In this document: positions 16,600 to 24,785 of the stretch, piece after piece | How positions within the stretch are numbered: position 1 is the first letter of the stretch | Layout of the letters: each line of letters starts with the position of its first letter | Source: Vibrio inusitatus | GTDB lineage: Bacteria > Pseudomonadota > Gammaproteobacteria > Enterobacterales > Vibrionaceae | Length of the DNA stretch: 64,000 bases | Assembly (NCBI GenBank): GCA_024346935.1 | Contig: AP024879.1 | Location: forward strand, 310,001 to 374,000 | Reading direction: 5' to 3' | Position numbers and translations under genes: made by a program | Notes under the pieces: generated by a model | Database searches by the model: none | What the model was told of the DNA's origin: nothing | The model's input: only the letters and a program-made list of their open reading frames with translations

Positions 16600-17514
16600 C
16601 TATTGTTTGAATACTTCCTCGATACACGATTCTAGCCAGCGGATTTTAGGTTGGTTGCGATGTTTACGGCTGATGGAAAGCCCAATATCTCCGTTAGGCA
16701 TGTTTTGAAGGCTGGGAAATTCAACTAAGGCAAACTCATCAGACAAGGACGATGCCAACAACTGTGAGCATGGGAATAGCACATTACTTTCTTTTACGAT
16801 AGTGAGTAAACTGTGCAGGTAGGTGGATCTGACCTTGATCTCTGACTGTATGCCACGGGTAGCGAGGGCTTGCGGGGCGAAAGCAACGGTGTCGTTCCAA
16901 TCTGCTACCATCAAACTCGCCAATGCAAGCGTTTCTCCTTGATACTTTTCAAGTGATTTGTTTGCCAATGGGTGTCCTTTTCTGCATAACAAGATGAACC
17001 CGTCTGTCGCAACTTTCTTTTGATATACCTGCTTCGAGAGATTTAAGGGGTAATAGTTGATCCCGATATCGATCTCTCCAGAAGTAAGGTGCTCATATGT
17101 TTGACTTCCCCAATCCACAATATTGACCTTCACCTGTGGTGCTCTGGTGAACAGAATATGAGTGAGTTGTGCAGATACGCTATTAGCAATGAATCCGTTG
17201 ATGGCGACGTTGATAGTGCCTTCAAGCTTCATTGGGTCAAAGGTTTCGCTAGGCTCTAGGGCAAACTCAAGTTGCTGAAAGATCGGCATGAGTGTTTGTT
17301 TGAGCTCTAACAACTTTTCGGTAGGCTCCAAACCATGCTGAGAACGAATGAACAGTTCATCGTCAAAATGGACACGCAGTTTTTGCAATGAACGACTGAT
17401 GGAGGGTTGGCTAGTAAACAACAATTCTGAGGTTTTGCGCGTATTTTGCACGTCGATGAGTACTTTAAGAACTTTCAATAGATTCAAGTCGAGGCGTTTG
17501 AAGGGGGTGCTCAT
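16600..17514 (-). CDS. LysR family regulator (divergent from DUF1254 gene)
   Basis: A protein of 304 residues. The winged helix-turn-helix lies at residues ~8-65 ('DLNLLKVLKVL', 'TSQPSISRSLQKLRVHFDDELFIR', 'GLEPT'), followed by a substrate-binding effector domain ('TINVAINGFI...', 'INYYPLNLSKQV'). It belongs to the same subgroup as the regulators at 21541, 26714, 41632 and 49882: all show a DLNLL/DFNLL-like or similar N-terminus and the INYYPxD/INFFPLD-like pocket segment or close variants. It is divergent from the DUF1254/DUF1214 gene at 17657, with a perfect LysR-box palindrome in the gap, so it very probably controls that gene. Confidence 0.9.
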   Translation of the reverse strand: MSTPFKRLDLNLLKVLKVLIDVQNTRKTSELLFTSQPSISRSLQKLRVHFDDELFIRSQHGLEPTEKLLELKQTLMPIFQQLEFALEPSETFDPMKLEGTINVAINGFIANSVSAQLTHILFTRAPQVKVNIVDWGSQTYEHLTSGEIDIGINYYPLNLSKQVYQKKVATDGFILLCRKGHPLANKSLEKYQGETLALASLMVADWNDTVAFAPQALATRGIQSEIKVRSTYLHSLLTIVKESNVLFPCSQLLASSLSDEFALVEFPSLQNMPNGDIGLSISRKHRNQPKIRWLESCIEEVFKQ

Positions 17515-17553
17515 AGTGATGATGCTCTTAAAGGTTTATTTGTTTAATCATTC

Positions 17554-17576
17554 AGATATACAAAAAGTGTATATCT
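17554..17576. promoter_or_regulatory. LysR-box palindrome
   Basis: AGATATAC-AAAAAGT-GTATATCT is a perfect 8-bp inverted repeat with a 7-base spacer and contains the LysR signature T-N11-A. It lies between the divergent LysR and DUF1254 genes, about 80 bases before the latter. Confidence 0.7.
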
Positions 17577-17656
17577 TGTTTTCATATAATCTATTGGAGG
17601 ATAGCACAGGTTGTCTTGCATACTGACTCTATCGAAACAAACACGAGAGAATCATT

Positions 17657-18694
17657 ATGAAAAAGACACTTTTAGCAGCGCTGATAGCGACAAGTTCATT
17701 TGCTATTTCCGCAGCGGATTTTGACCACGCACCGATTGGCGATGTTAACTGGGATAACTATCACCAAGCAGAGTCAGACTGGAACTTTCTAGGGTTACAA
17801 GAGAAAGTTGGCGTAAACCAGTGGCTACATGCAGGTGCAGTTTCGAAAGATGTACAAACTGTGATTCGCTCAAACCGTGATGTCGTGTATTCCACTATGA
17901 TTGTGGATGTGTCTGAAGGCGCAACATTTCATGTACCTGCTGAAAATAATGATTACTTCCAAATTATCCACATCATGGATGAAAACCACCTACTTCATAA
18001 AGTGGTTCGCCGTGGTGAAACGTTAACACTGAATGCAGAAGACTTAACCACAGGTACACACGTTCATATCTTAGCGAGAACACGTATTGCTGAATCGTTA
18101 GAAGATACAGAACGTCGCCAAGCTTTGCTTTCTATCGAAGCCAATTCGGCAAAACCGTATAAAGGGAAAGGCTTTAACTCTGATGATGTTGTGAGTTACC
18201 GTTTAAAACTGATCAATAACGTTATGCAGCATGGCGCGCCAATTGAAGGGTTAAAAGGTTTCGGTGCAGATTTTGATGCTGTTGAAGACCACCACTTTAA
18301 ATATGTGACTGCTTTTGGTTACGCGGGTCTGCCTGCTGACACTGCTCAATATTTAGAACGTGTTCCTGGTCAAGGCAAAACAACATGTCAGGAGTGGACT
18401 ATTCCAACACCAAATCTAGATTTCTCAGGTCGTGGTGGTTACTACTCCCTTACCACATATGCTGCAAATGGTTGGATTGATTCAGAACGTTTCTACACGT
18501 CGGGCGAAAACATGCGTGACAATGGTGATGGCACAGTATCAGTGACGTTTAACTGTGGTAGTGGGGAAGCGTATGACTTTGAAGTCTCTGAAGGTTGGGC
18601 GGGTGTTTTACGCCTTTATGAGCCAGTGAATGTCGAAGAAACGTTGAATTACATGGAAACGCTGCGTGGTATCGAAATCAAAGAAGTGAAATAG
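17657..18694 (+). CDS. Secreted DUF1254/DUF1214 protein (copy 1)
   Basis: A protein of 345 residues with a signal peptide (MKKTLLAALIATSSFAISA), so it is periplasmic or secreted. The N-terminal half (about 45-160) matches DUF1254-type sequence ('VIRSNRDVVYSTMIVDVSEGATFHVP', 'TGTHVHILARTRI'). The C-terminal ~100 residues match a DUF1214-type beta-sandwich ('GGYYSLTTYAANGWIDSE', 'DNGDGTVSVTFNCG'). It is closest to the copy at 20461. AGAGAATC precedes the ATG as ribosome site. A LysR gene is divergent from it and a strong terminator follows. Known family members are described structurally but lack a firm biochemical role; I do not assign one. Confidence 0.85.
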   Translation: MKKTLLAALIATSSFAISAADFDHAPIGDVNWDNYHQAESDWNFLGLQEKVGVNQWLHAGAVSKDVQTVIRSNRDVVYSTMIVDVSEGATFHVPAENNDYFQIIHIMDENHLLHKVVRRGETLTLNAEDLTTGTHVHILARTRIAESLEDTERRQALLSIEANSAKPYKGKGFNSDDVVSYRLKLINNVMQHGAPIEGLKGFGADFDAVEDHHFKYVTAFGYAGLPADTAQYLERVPGQGKTTCQEWTIPTPNLDFSGRGGYYSLTTYAANGWIDSERFYTSGENMRDNGDGTVSVTFNCGSGEAYDFEVSEGWAGVLRLYEPVNVEETLNYMETLRGIEIKEVK

Positions 18695-18724
18695 AACACT
18701 TCGTACCGTGTTTGTAACAGATAG

Positions 18725-18760
18725 AAATGCTCTGGCTAGGTTACTGGTCAGAGCATTTTT
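18725..18760 (+). terminator. Terminator after DUF1254 copy 1
   Basis: AAATGCTCTG pairs with CAGAGCATTT across a 14-base loop and is followed by a T run. Confidence 0.85.
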
Positions 18761-19066
18761 GTTCCTGAAGGGATGCCTGCAAATAATTTTTGGTCAATTA
18801 ACACTTATAATGCGACTGAGCGTTCAATGATTGTAAATGAAGACTTTAACTGGGGTGCAAACTCATACCACGAAGCTCTTGTTTATAATGACGATGGCTC
18901 AGTGACGCTTACGTTTGGATCACAGTCAAATGATGGCAATAAAAACCACATTCAAACTAATGAAGGTGAAGGGTTCTTTATATGGTTCCGTACCTACTCG
19001 CCAAGCGCTCATTGGTATGACAACTCATGGGTGCTACCAAACGTAGAAAAGACGAAATGTAACTAA
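18761..19066 (+). pseudogene. DUF1214 fragment (C-terminal remnant)
   Basis: Starting straight after the terminator of the previous gene, the frame encodes ~101 residues that match only the last part of a long DUF1254/DUF1214 protein: 'VPEGMPANNFWSINTY', 'DDGSVTLTFG', 'GFFIWFRTYSPSAHWYDNSWVLPNVEK'. It resembles the C-termini of the ~490-residue copies at 39119 and 50931 more than the ~340-residue neighbours. There is no start codon with a ribosome site, no signal peptide and no N-terminal domain. It still has its own terminator. It is probably a remnant of a deleted long paralogue. Confidence 0.75.
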
Positions 19067-19085
19067 TTGATTGGCAAAACATAAT

Positions 19086-19123
19086 AAAAAGCAGTAAATC
19101 GTTCGGTCGATTTACTGCTTTTT
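19086..19123 (+). terminator. Strong terminator after DUF1214 fragment
   Basis: A perfect 16-bp stem, AAAAAGCAGTAAATCG with CGATTTACTGCTTTTT, has loop TTCGGT and a T tail. Confidence 0.9.
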
Positions 19124-19390
19124 ATTATTTAGTCAAGGTTCTAGAAGCCTTCAAGTGCAGTAAGGAATGTTTCGCTAGACTAGGCAATTAAGGGGGGATA
19201 GAGCGCCCATCAACGATAGAGGCGGTAGTAAGGCGTTATATGCCAAAGTGGAATCTTCATTTAAAGCGGTCAGTTAGTTTTTGTGATATCCATTTTCTGC
19301 ATAACAACTAGCGAATCAATGAACTCGTGTTAAGTGGGTTATCTCGATAAAGTGACTGCAATTCAACGGTATTCATCGAAGGTAATCTAA
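19124..19390. other. Intergenic before DUF1254 copy 2
   Basis: With the terminator, this makes a gene-free stretch of about 320 bases. It must hold the promoter of the next gene. I see no clear dyad or recognisable remnant. Confidence 0.4.
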
Positions 19391-20410
19391 ATGAAAAAAC
19401 TAACACTAGCACTCTGTATGGCAGCAATGGCCGCCACTGTTATTGCTGAAGAAAGTAAGGTATCAGTTACAGAAGATAACTATGCACACGTTATGTTTGA
19501 CCTTGGAATAAAAGCAGAGGTTAGCCAAGGTGCAGACAATGATTGGCATCACCATCGCGCTCCAATCGCACTGGATAAACAACCGGCTCCAATGATGAAC
19601 CGAGATACCCTTTATTCATTTCACGGATTTGATGGCGCAAAAGACGCAACAGTGACAATCCCGGAAATGGATGGTCGTTATGTGTCGGTTCAGGTGATGA
19701 CTCATGACCACATCACAGCTTATGTGTTCTATGGATCAGGCACGTTTTTGATTAAAGCTGAAGATATTACTCCATACACTATGTTGTATGTGCGTACTCA
19801 GGTAGATGCTGCGGATGCTGCGGATATCAAAAAAGCCAACAACTACCAAAACCAATATAAAGTAGAGTATGTAGAACAAGGCTTTGAACCTAAAGCCTAT
19901 CAGCCAACCCCTTGGGATATGGAAACCTTTAAGCCACTTCATGCACACTACACAGCTGAAGCGAAAGAGGTGGGCGTTGACTTCACAATGGGTACAGTAC
20001 AAAAACCTGTCTCTCAAGCGATGAATAACCGTGGTGCATCGATTGCGACCGGTCTACTTCCTGATGCGCATGCGATGTATAAAAATGGTAACTACACGGT
20101 AGATAAAAACCAATGTTATTCGGTGACTTATGATGTACCAGCACAAACTGATCCTGAACTTGGCTTTTTCTCAATCACTATTTATGACGATACGCAATAT
20201 CTAGCAACTGACGCAAACTCAATCATTACTAGTCGTGACATCATTCTGAATGACAACAATACATTCACCGTTCATTACGGTAACACAGCGTCTTGTGGCG
20301 AGGTAAACAACTTACTTCACGTTCCAACGAATGAGTTCAATATTACGATGCGTGTTTACTTGCCTGAAGTCGACAAAATTGCGGCTTACGAACTACCAAA
20401 CGTTAAATAG
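19391..20410 (+). CDS. Secreted DUF1254/DUF1214 protein (copy 2)
   Basis: A protein of 339 residues with a signal peptide (MKKLTLALCMAAMAATVIA). DUF1254-like features are 'APMMNRDTLYSFHGFDGAKDATVTIPEMDGRYVSVQVMTHDHI' (split here: NRDTLYSF, then the PEMDGRYVSVQV strand). DUF1214-like features are 'PELGFFSITIYDD' and 'DNNTFTVHYGNT'. Two Cys residues in the C-terminal half may form a disulfide. It is followed 50 bases later by copy 3 in the same direction without a terminator between them, so the two probably form an operon. It lies in the LysR-rich cluster, but no LysR gene directly abuts its start. The function is unknown. Confidence 0.85.
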   Translation: MKKLTLALCMAAMAATVIAEESKVSVTEDNYAHVMFDLGIKAEVSQGADNDWHHHRAPIALDKQPAPMMNRDTLYSFHGFDGAKDATVTIPEMDGRYVSVQVMTHDHITAYVFYGSGTFLIKAEDITPYTMLYVRTQVDAADAADIKKANNYQNQYKVEYVEQGFEPKAYQPTPWDMETFKPLHAHYTAEAKEVGVDFTMGTVQKPVSQAMNNRGASIATGLLPDAHAMYKNGNYTVDKNQCYSVTYDVPAQTDPELGFFSITIYDDTQYLATDANSIITSRDIILNDNNTFTVHYGNTASCGEVNNLLHVPTNEFNITMRVYLPEVDKIAAYELPNVK

Positions 20411-20460
20411 AACCTAGATTGATTGGCGCCAGCTCAGGCTGGCGTACAGTGGAGAGCAAA

Positions 20461-21468
20461 ATGAAAAAGACTTTAATTGCAATTGTAATTGCATCAGTAA
20501 GCACAATGACTGTTGCTGACACAACCATCGTTACCCAGAGCAACTTTGCTCATGCTGAAACCGTTCATTACTTTAACCTACAACTTGATGAAGTCGACGT
20601 AAACGAATGGAAGATGGAACGTGAACCGGTAAATATGCACAACCAGACGATCATTCGTTCAAACATCGATCTACTGTATCAGACAGCGGTTGTTGATGCT
20701 AAAGGTGGCGCAACGATTTCAGTACCACAATCAGATGTTTATCAGATTGCACAAATCATAGATGAAAATCACTACATTGTAGATGCGATTTACCCTGGTG
20801 AGTCTAAGACAATTACACCTGATATGTTAACAACAGGTCAGCACTTCTATATTCTAAAACGCACAGCTATTGATGCCGGTATCGAAGAGGCGCGTCGTTT
20901 ACAAGACGAAACCAAGATCGAAGCCACATCAGCAACGCCTTATAAGGGCAAAGCGTACGATGTTGAAAGCTTAAATACGGTTCGTTCTGAGTTAGAAAAA
21001 CAAGGGCCAGGTACTATCTATGCGCTAGGTTTTGGGCGACCAGATCAGGTTCAAGAACCTCATTTTTCAGTAGCTTCTGCAACAGGGTGGGGTGGTCTCT
21101 CTGGTGATCACGCGCAATATTTGTTGGCAAATGGCACGGGTGATATTTCTCAATGTGGTGCAATCACAATGCAAGTGCCACCATTAGACTTTGACAATGG
21201 CGGTTATTTTTCTGTTATTCAGTACGATAGCAAAGGCTGGATTGACGTAGAAAAAGCAGGTTATTCTGCATCAGAAATGACACCAAATTCTGATGGTTCC
21301 TATACCTTCCATTTAAGTGACGGTTCATGTGCAGACAAACTAAACCACATCGAAGTGGCTGATAATAGTTACTACTGGGGAGTACGTCTGTACAAACCAA
21401 CAGATGCTGCAGCACTGACTGAATACATCAAAGCATTGCATGCTAAAGGTATCACAGCTGTAAAATAA
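20461..21468 (+). CDS. Secreted DUF1254/DUF1214 protein (copy 3)
   Basis: A protein of 335 residues from the ATG at 20461 (GGAGAGC upstream); the in-frame ATG at 20419 would put 14 extra residues before the signal peptide MKKTLIAIVIASVSTMTVA. It is closely related to copy 1 at 17657: both share 'IIRSN.D..Y.T.VVDA..GATI.VP', 'TTGQHFYIL.RT', 'TPYKGKA' and 'DNGGYFSVIQYDSKGWIDVE'. It is the last gene of the copy 2 - copy 3 unit, and a hairpin terminator follows it. The relationship to copy 1 suggests local duplication. It is periplasmic or secreted; the function is unknown. Confidence 0.85.
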   Translation: MKKTLIAIVIASVSTMTVADTTIVTQSNFAHAETVHYFNLQLDEVDVNEWKMEREPVNMHNQTIIRSNIDLLYQTAVVDAKGGATISVPQSDVYQIAQIIDENHYIVDAIYPGESKTITPDMLTTGQHFYILKRTAIDAGIEEARRLQDETKIEATSATPYKGKAYDVESLNTVRSELEKQGPGTIYALGFGRPDQVQEPHFSVASATGWGGLSGDHAQYLLANGTGDISQCGAITMQVPPLDFDNGGYFSVIQYDSKGWIDVEKAGYSASEMTPNSDGSYTFHLSDGSCADKLNHIEVADNSYYWGVRLYKPTDAAALTEYIKALHAKGITAVK

Positions 21469-21493
21469 CAGCTAAGTCACTATATAAACAGTT

Positions 21494-21531
21494 AAAGAGA
21501 GCTATAATATTGATTATGCTCTCTTTTTTAT
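21494..21531 (+). terminator. Terminator after DUF1254 copy 3
   Basis: AAAGAGAGC pairs with GCTCTCTTT across an AT-rich 15-base loop, followed by a T run. It ends only 10 bases before the next LysR start. Confidence 0.85.
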
Positions 21532-21540
21532 GCTAGATGT

Positions 21541-22443
21541 ATGCGCTACCCCAATCATGACCAGTTAAAGCTGTTTCTTGCCCTATACGAACTTCGCAGT
21601 ACTACTAAGGTGGCCGATAAGCTGTACCTTGGACAGTCGAGTGTCAGTCGCGGATTACAAAAACTACGTCATTTTTTTGATGATCAGCTGTTTATTCGCC
21701 GCTCTCATGGGCTTGAACCGACGCCAAAAGCAGAGTATTTAGCCGCTCGATTACCCAATGCGATGGCGGAATTAGAAGACCTATTTCATCACTCATTAAG
21801 TTTCTCGCCACATGAACTAGATATTAATATTACCATCGCAGTAAATGCCTTTTTGTTGCCCGTCATTGGTAAACATTTGATGCAAGTTCTCAGTACCTCA
21901 GCGCCAAATGTTCGCTTGCAACTTAGAGCTTGGGGTACATCCACGGTTGGTGATTTGATGGCTGAACGGGTAGATATTGGCGTAAATTACTACCCAATGG
22001 ATATCTCTAAACAATTTGTACAAAGAAAAGTGGGCAAAGACAGCTTTGTGATGCTTATGAATAAGCAACATGAATGGGCGCATGAAGAGATCACCGCAGA
22101 ACAAGCGGCCAACTACCCATTAGTGCAACTACTTATTAATAACTTCAACTACAACAGCTATACCGATATGGCCATTAGAGCGGTAGGAAAAGAACCACTC
22201 AATCGCCTCAAAAGCACAGACTTAATGCTGTTGACTCAATGTCTTCAAGATGACCAAACCCTTATGCTACCGTGCTCTCATCGCTTTGCTGGCAGTGTCG
22301 GTGAGCATTTTAAATATTCTGCCATTAAGAATGAGACCCATAACCCTGCCGGTGACATAGCAGCGGTTCACCTCAACCGTTTTTCTTCAAATCCAGTCCA
22401 TCTATGGTTGATTGACCATATTTCTCAATCTCTTGTCAGCTAA
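21541..22443 (+). CDS. LysR family regulator (same subgroup)
   Basis: A protein of 300 residues. The N-terminal helix-turn-helix reads 'LFLALYELRSTTKVADKLYLGQSSVSRGLQKLRHFFDDQLFIRRSHGLEPTPK'; the effector domain includes 'ITIAVNAFLLPVIG' and 'DIGVNYYPMDISKQFVQRKVGKDSF'. The pocket segment is nearly the same as in the regulator at 16600 (INYYPLNLSKQVYQKKVATDGF), so the two probably sense similar ligands. It lies 72 bases after DUF1254 copy 3 and reads the same way, with a terminator between. Its likely targets are the adjacent DUF1254 genes; this is inferred from position. Confidence 0.9.
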   Translation: MRYPNHDQLKLFLALYELRSTTKVADKLYLGQSSVSRGLQKLRHFFDDQLFIRRSHGLEPTPKAEYLAARLPNAMAELEDLFHHSLSFSPHELDINITIAVNAFLLPVIGKHLMQVLSTSAPNVRLQLRAWGTSTVGDLMAERVDIGVNYYPMDISKQFVQRKVGKDSFVMLMNKQHEWAHEEITAEQAANYPLVQLLINNFNYNSYTDMAIRAVGKEPLNRLKSTDLMLLTQCLQDDQTLMLPCSHRFAGSVGEHFKYSAIKNETHNPAGDIAAVHLNRFSSNPVHLWLIDHISQSLVS

Positions 22444-22630
22444 GGTAAAAACATCTATGAAATATTAAATAACCTAAAGTTCAGGTTACTGAGTTAATTT
22501 AGGCTATATTTCGTCTGTTTTAAATTTCACGTGTCATCGCAGAGACATTAATGTATTTCGTATTTTTCTAGGTAGTAAAGTATATTCGAGCTATGTTATT
22601 TGAATTACTCGTATTTTTATCTGGTTGGTT

Positions 22631-23488
22631 ATGGATTTAAAGCTCATTCATGTGTTTTTAACGGTACACAAGTATCAATCTTTTACTGGGGCTGCAGAGG
22701 CGTTAGGGGTGAGTCAGTCTGCAGTAAGTCAGGCGATTAAAAGGCTAGAAGTGTCTTTGCAAAAGAAACTATTTATTAAGTCAGGTCGCACGATGATCTG
22801 TACTCGTACTGCAGATCAATTAGCCATTGAATGCGGTAGGGGAATGGACATCATTCAGAATGCTATTTCAACTACTCATCATTTTATTGTCTACTGCCCA
22901 GAAGACCTTATTCAAATCACGAGAGAAATGCCCCACACCACATTTAAATTACCACCGACCTTACAAGAAACGCTACTCAGTGATTTACGATTGCAAAAAG
23001 TGGACTTAGCGATTGATTTTATTAGTGATTGTGATAATTCATTTATCAGTGAACGCGTCTGCACAGAACAGTTTAAGGTTATTTGTCGACACGATCATCC
23101 TAGGCTCTCCGGCAACACCATCACTAAAGAAGAGTTTTCTTCTGAATCCCACATTGGATATAAACGAAAATTTAAAGGTATGTCGATTTTTCAATCTCAG
23201 ATCGATAGGAACGAGATGACTGATCTCGAGAGGAATGTCGTCATGGAGGTGTCTTCATCGCACTCTATCTGCATGATTGCGGCTCAAACGGATTATGTAG
23301 GAGTGGTGCGAGAGTCAGTGACAAAACGCTGGGCTGATAAGCTGGGGCTGAGCGTAATGGATTTCCCCAAAGGGTCTGAAGTGGAGTTTCCGTTGAATCT
23401 TATCTACCACAATAGGTTTAAGAATCACAGCGATCACGCCGAGATGCGCGAGGCCGTCAAAGCCCAATTGATTGAAATATGTTCGTAA
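22631..23488 (+). CDS. LysR family regulator (different subgroup)
   Basis: A protein of 285 residues. The N-terminus 'LKLIHVFLTVHKYQSFTGAAEALGVSQSAVSQAIKRLE' is a canonical LysR helix-turn-helix, but the effector domain differs from its neighbours. I start it at the ATG at 22631, two codons after a TTG. The effector part carries several Cys residues (CPED, DCDNS, VCTEQFKVICRHDHP, SICMIAA). No divergent partner is present: a short exported-protein gene converges on it downstream. The target is unknown. Confidence 0.85.
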   Translation: MDLKLIHVFLTVHKYQSFTGAAEALGVSQSAVSQAIKRLEVSLQKKLFIKSGRTMICTRTADQLAIECGRGMDIIQNAISTTHHFIVYCPEDLIQITREMPHTTFKLPPTLQETLLSDLRLQKVDLAIDFISDCDNSFISERVCTEQFKVICRHDHPRLSGNTITKEEFSSESHIGYKRKFKGMSIFQSQIDRNEMTDLERNVVMEVSSSHSICMIAAQTDYVGVVRESVTKRWADKLGLSVMDFPKGSEVEFPLNLIYHNRFKNHSDHAEMREAVKAQLIEICS

Positions 23489-23502
23489 CGCCGCTTGCTT
23501 CG

Positions 23503-23955
23503 TTATCGAGAGAACATGAGTCGAGCGTCCATCGCCTGGTCAAAGCTAATAGTTCCAGAGACAATATTTGATAATGTAATTTGAGTGAGAACTAGATATG
23601 GAAAGTCGCCTCTAGGTTCAGTTTCAAAAGACATCTTGGCAGGGTTAGAGGCTTGGTAATGTGACCACATTCTGACGTCTGCTAGGTAGATGTATGTATC
23701 CTCAATGCCTCTGTCTGCTAAATCTTTAGACAGTAGCTTTAACCACCAAGTCGCACGCTGGAAACCTGCTTGGCCTTCGAGTTTTGAGACGGACGTTAAC
23801 TGTTGATTATTCTCATGTTCTAAAGAACGCAAAATAGTCCAATCCGCACCTTGCGGTATATACATATCATCGGCTGATAATGTCGCGTGAAACACGCAGG
23901 CAAAGGTTGGTTGGGATAAAAGCAGTAACAATATAACGAAAGTGCGTCTAAACAT
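23503..23955 (-). CDS. Small exported protein, unrecognised
   Basis: A protein of 150 residues with a strong signal peptide (MFRRTFVILLLLLSQPTFA) directly followed by Cys-Val-Phe-His at the mature end. The body has one Trp-rich stretch (ATWWLKLLSKDLADRGIED) and otherwise no recognised domain. It is monocistronic and convergent with the upstream LysR gene, with only 14 bases between the two ends. A MITE-like repeat lies just upstream of its start region. The function is unknown. Confidence 0.6.
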   Translation of the reverse strand: MFRRTFVILLLLLSQPTFACVFHATLSADDMYIPQGADWTILRSLEHENNQQLTSVSKLEGQAGFQRATWWLKLLSKDLADRGIEDTYIYLADVRMWSHYQASNPAKMSFETEPRGDFPYLVLTQITLSNIVSGTISFDQAMDARLMFSR

Positions 23956-24009
23956 AATGGTCTCAATACTCGAGCTAATGAGCGCATGGGAATTTTGCGC
24001 TCAGTATTT

Positions 24010-24171
24010 ATACCAATCGTACTAAATACCTTGTCATCCTAGCTTGTTAAATTGCTCTATGACTGCGTTAGAATTTTTGATTGTAGAATAACTACTTATC
24101 AATAAATTCTGCCTTGTCCTCGAGGATTTTTCCTGCGCTATTTCTGATTACTTACTTAGTGTGATTGGTAT
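24010..24171. mobile_element. MITE-like repeat with terminal inverted repeats
   Basis: The ends are ATACCAATCGTACTAA (24010-24025) and TTAGTGTGATTGGTAT (24156-24171), a 16-bp inverted repeat with two mismatches. The ~130-base interior has no gene and contains complementary AT-rich blocks. From memory, Vibrio genomes carry short repeats with ATACCAATC-type ends; a genome search would settle copy number. It sits between two minus-strand genes. Confidence 0.6.
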
Positions 24172-24182
24172 TAATAGATACT

Positions 24183-24710
24183 TTAAAGAACTTTGTGCGT
24201 GAATCGGCAGGTGTCATCACCATCACTCAGTAGTGAACCAATTTCTACGATGTAAGTATCGTTCATCGCTTTGCCTGTTCCCATCTCCATTGCATTGACA
24301 ACATGACGACAAAAATCGGGGCAACCTGCTCCTTTACTCACTTTATTCAATTCGTCGCAAACAACACATTCGGTTTCTACGCGAACCGGGTTACCTTCAT
24401 TATCTTGTTCCCAGTGACCGACAACACCAAAAATTGGGTCTTCATAATCGTGGTATGTACCGATAGATGCGGCGCTGTTCACGTCAATATTCATTTTCTT
24501 AGCGATATGCTGAGCTCTAACTTGTCCATATTGGTAAAACGCTGGAATCCAGAATTTTTCAAATGACTTCACGCCATCTTTTTTATAGCCGTTGTAGGCT
24601 AGTCGGACAATGACCTTGTTACCTTGCTTTATCAAAGGCAGTAAAAATGGGGCTTTTTCGGACAGTTTGACGGTTTGGTGCATCAGGTGTGAGAACAGTT
24701 TAGCTCGCAT
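24183..24710 (-). CDS. Putative ATC-hydrolase-like/V4R-like protein
   Basis: A protein of 175 residues, cytoplasmic, with no signal peptide. The C-terminal part ('YEDPIFGVVGHWEQ', 'VRVETECVVCDELNKVSKGAGCPDFCRHVVNAM', 'LSDGDDTCRFTHKV') resembles the L-2-amino-thiazoline-4-carboxylate hydrolase (ATC_hydrolase) family and related V4R-type small-molecule domains: a Cys-rich central loop followed by a G-D-x-x-C-x-F strand. The gene starts 75 bases after the stop of the alkylsulfatase-like gene in the same direction, so it may share its transcript. It may process or sense a small sulfur- or ester-containing compound, but that is inference. Confidence 0.5.
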   Translation of the reverse strand: MRAKLFSHLMHQTVKLSEKAPFLLPLIKQGNKVIVRLAYNGYKKDGVKSFEKFWIPAFYQYGQVRAQHIAKKMNIDVNSAASIGTYHDYEDPIFGVVGHWEQDNEGNPVRVETECVVCDELNKVSKGAGCPDFCRHVVNAMEMGTGKAMNDTYIVEIGSLLSDGDDTCRFTHKVL

Positions 24711-24785
24711 AGCAATCTCTCTTATCGTTCAAATAGAAGAGGGCAGATAGACTGCCCTCGTTTTACAAGCGTTTTGCCAATGAAC

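Noticed and set aside
22631..23488. Assigning this LysR to the DUF1254 network
   Set aside because: Its effector domain differs from the DUF1254-linked regulators and it has no divergent DUF1254 partner.
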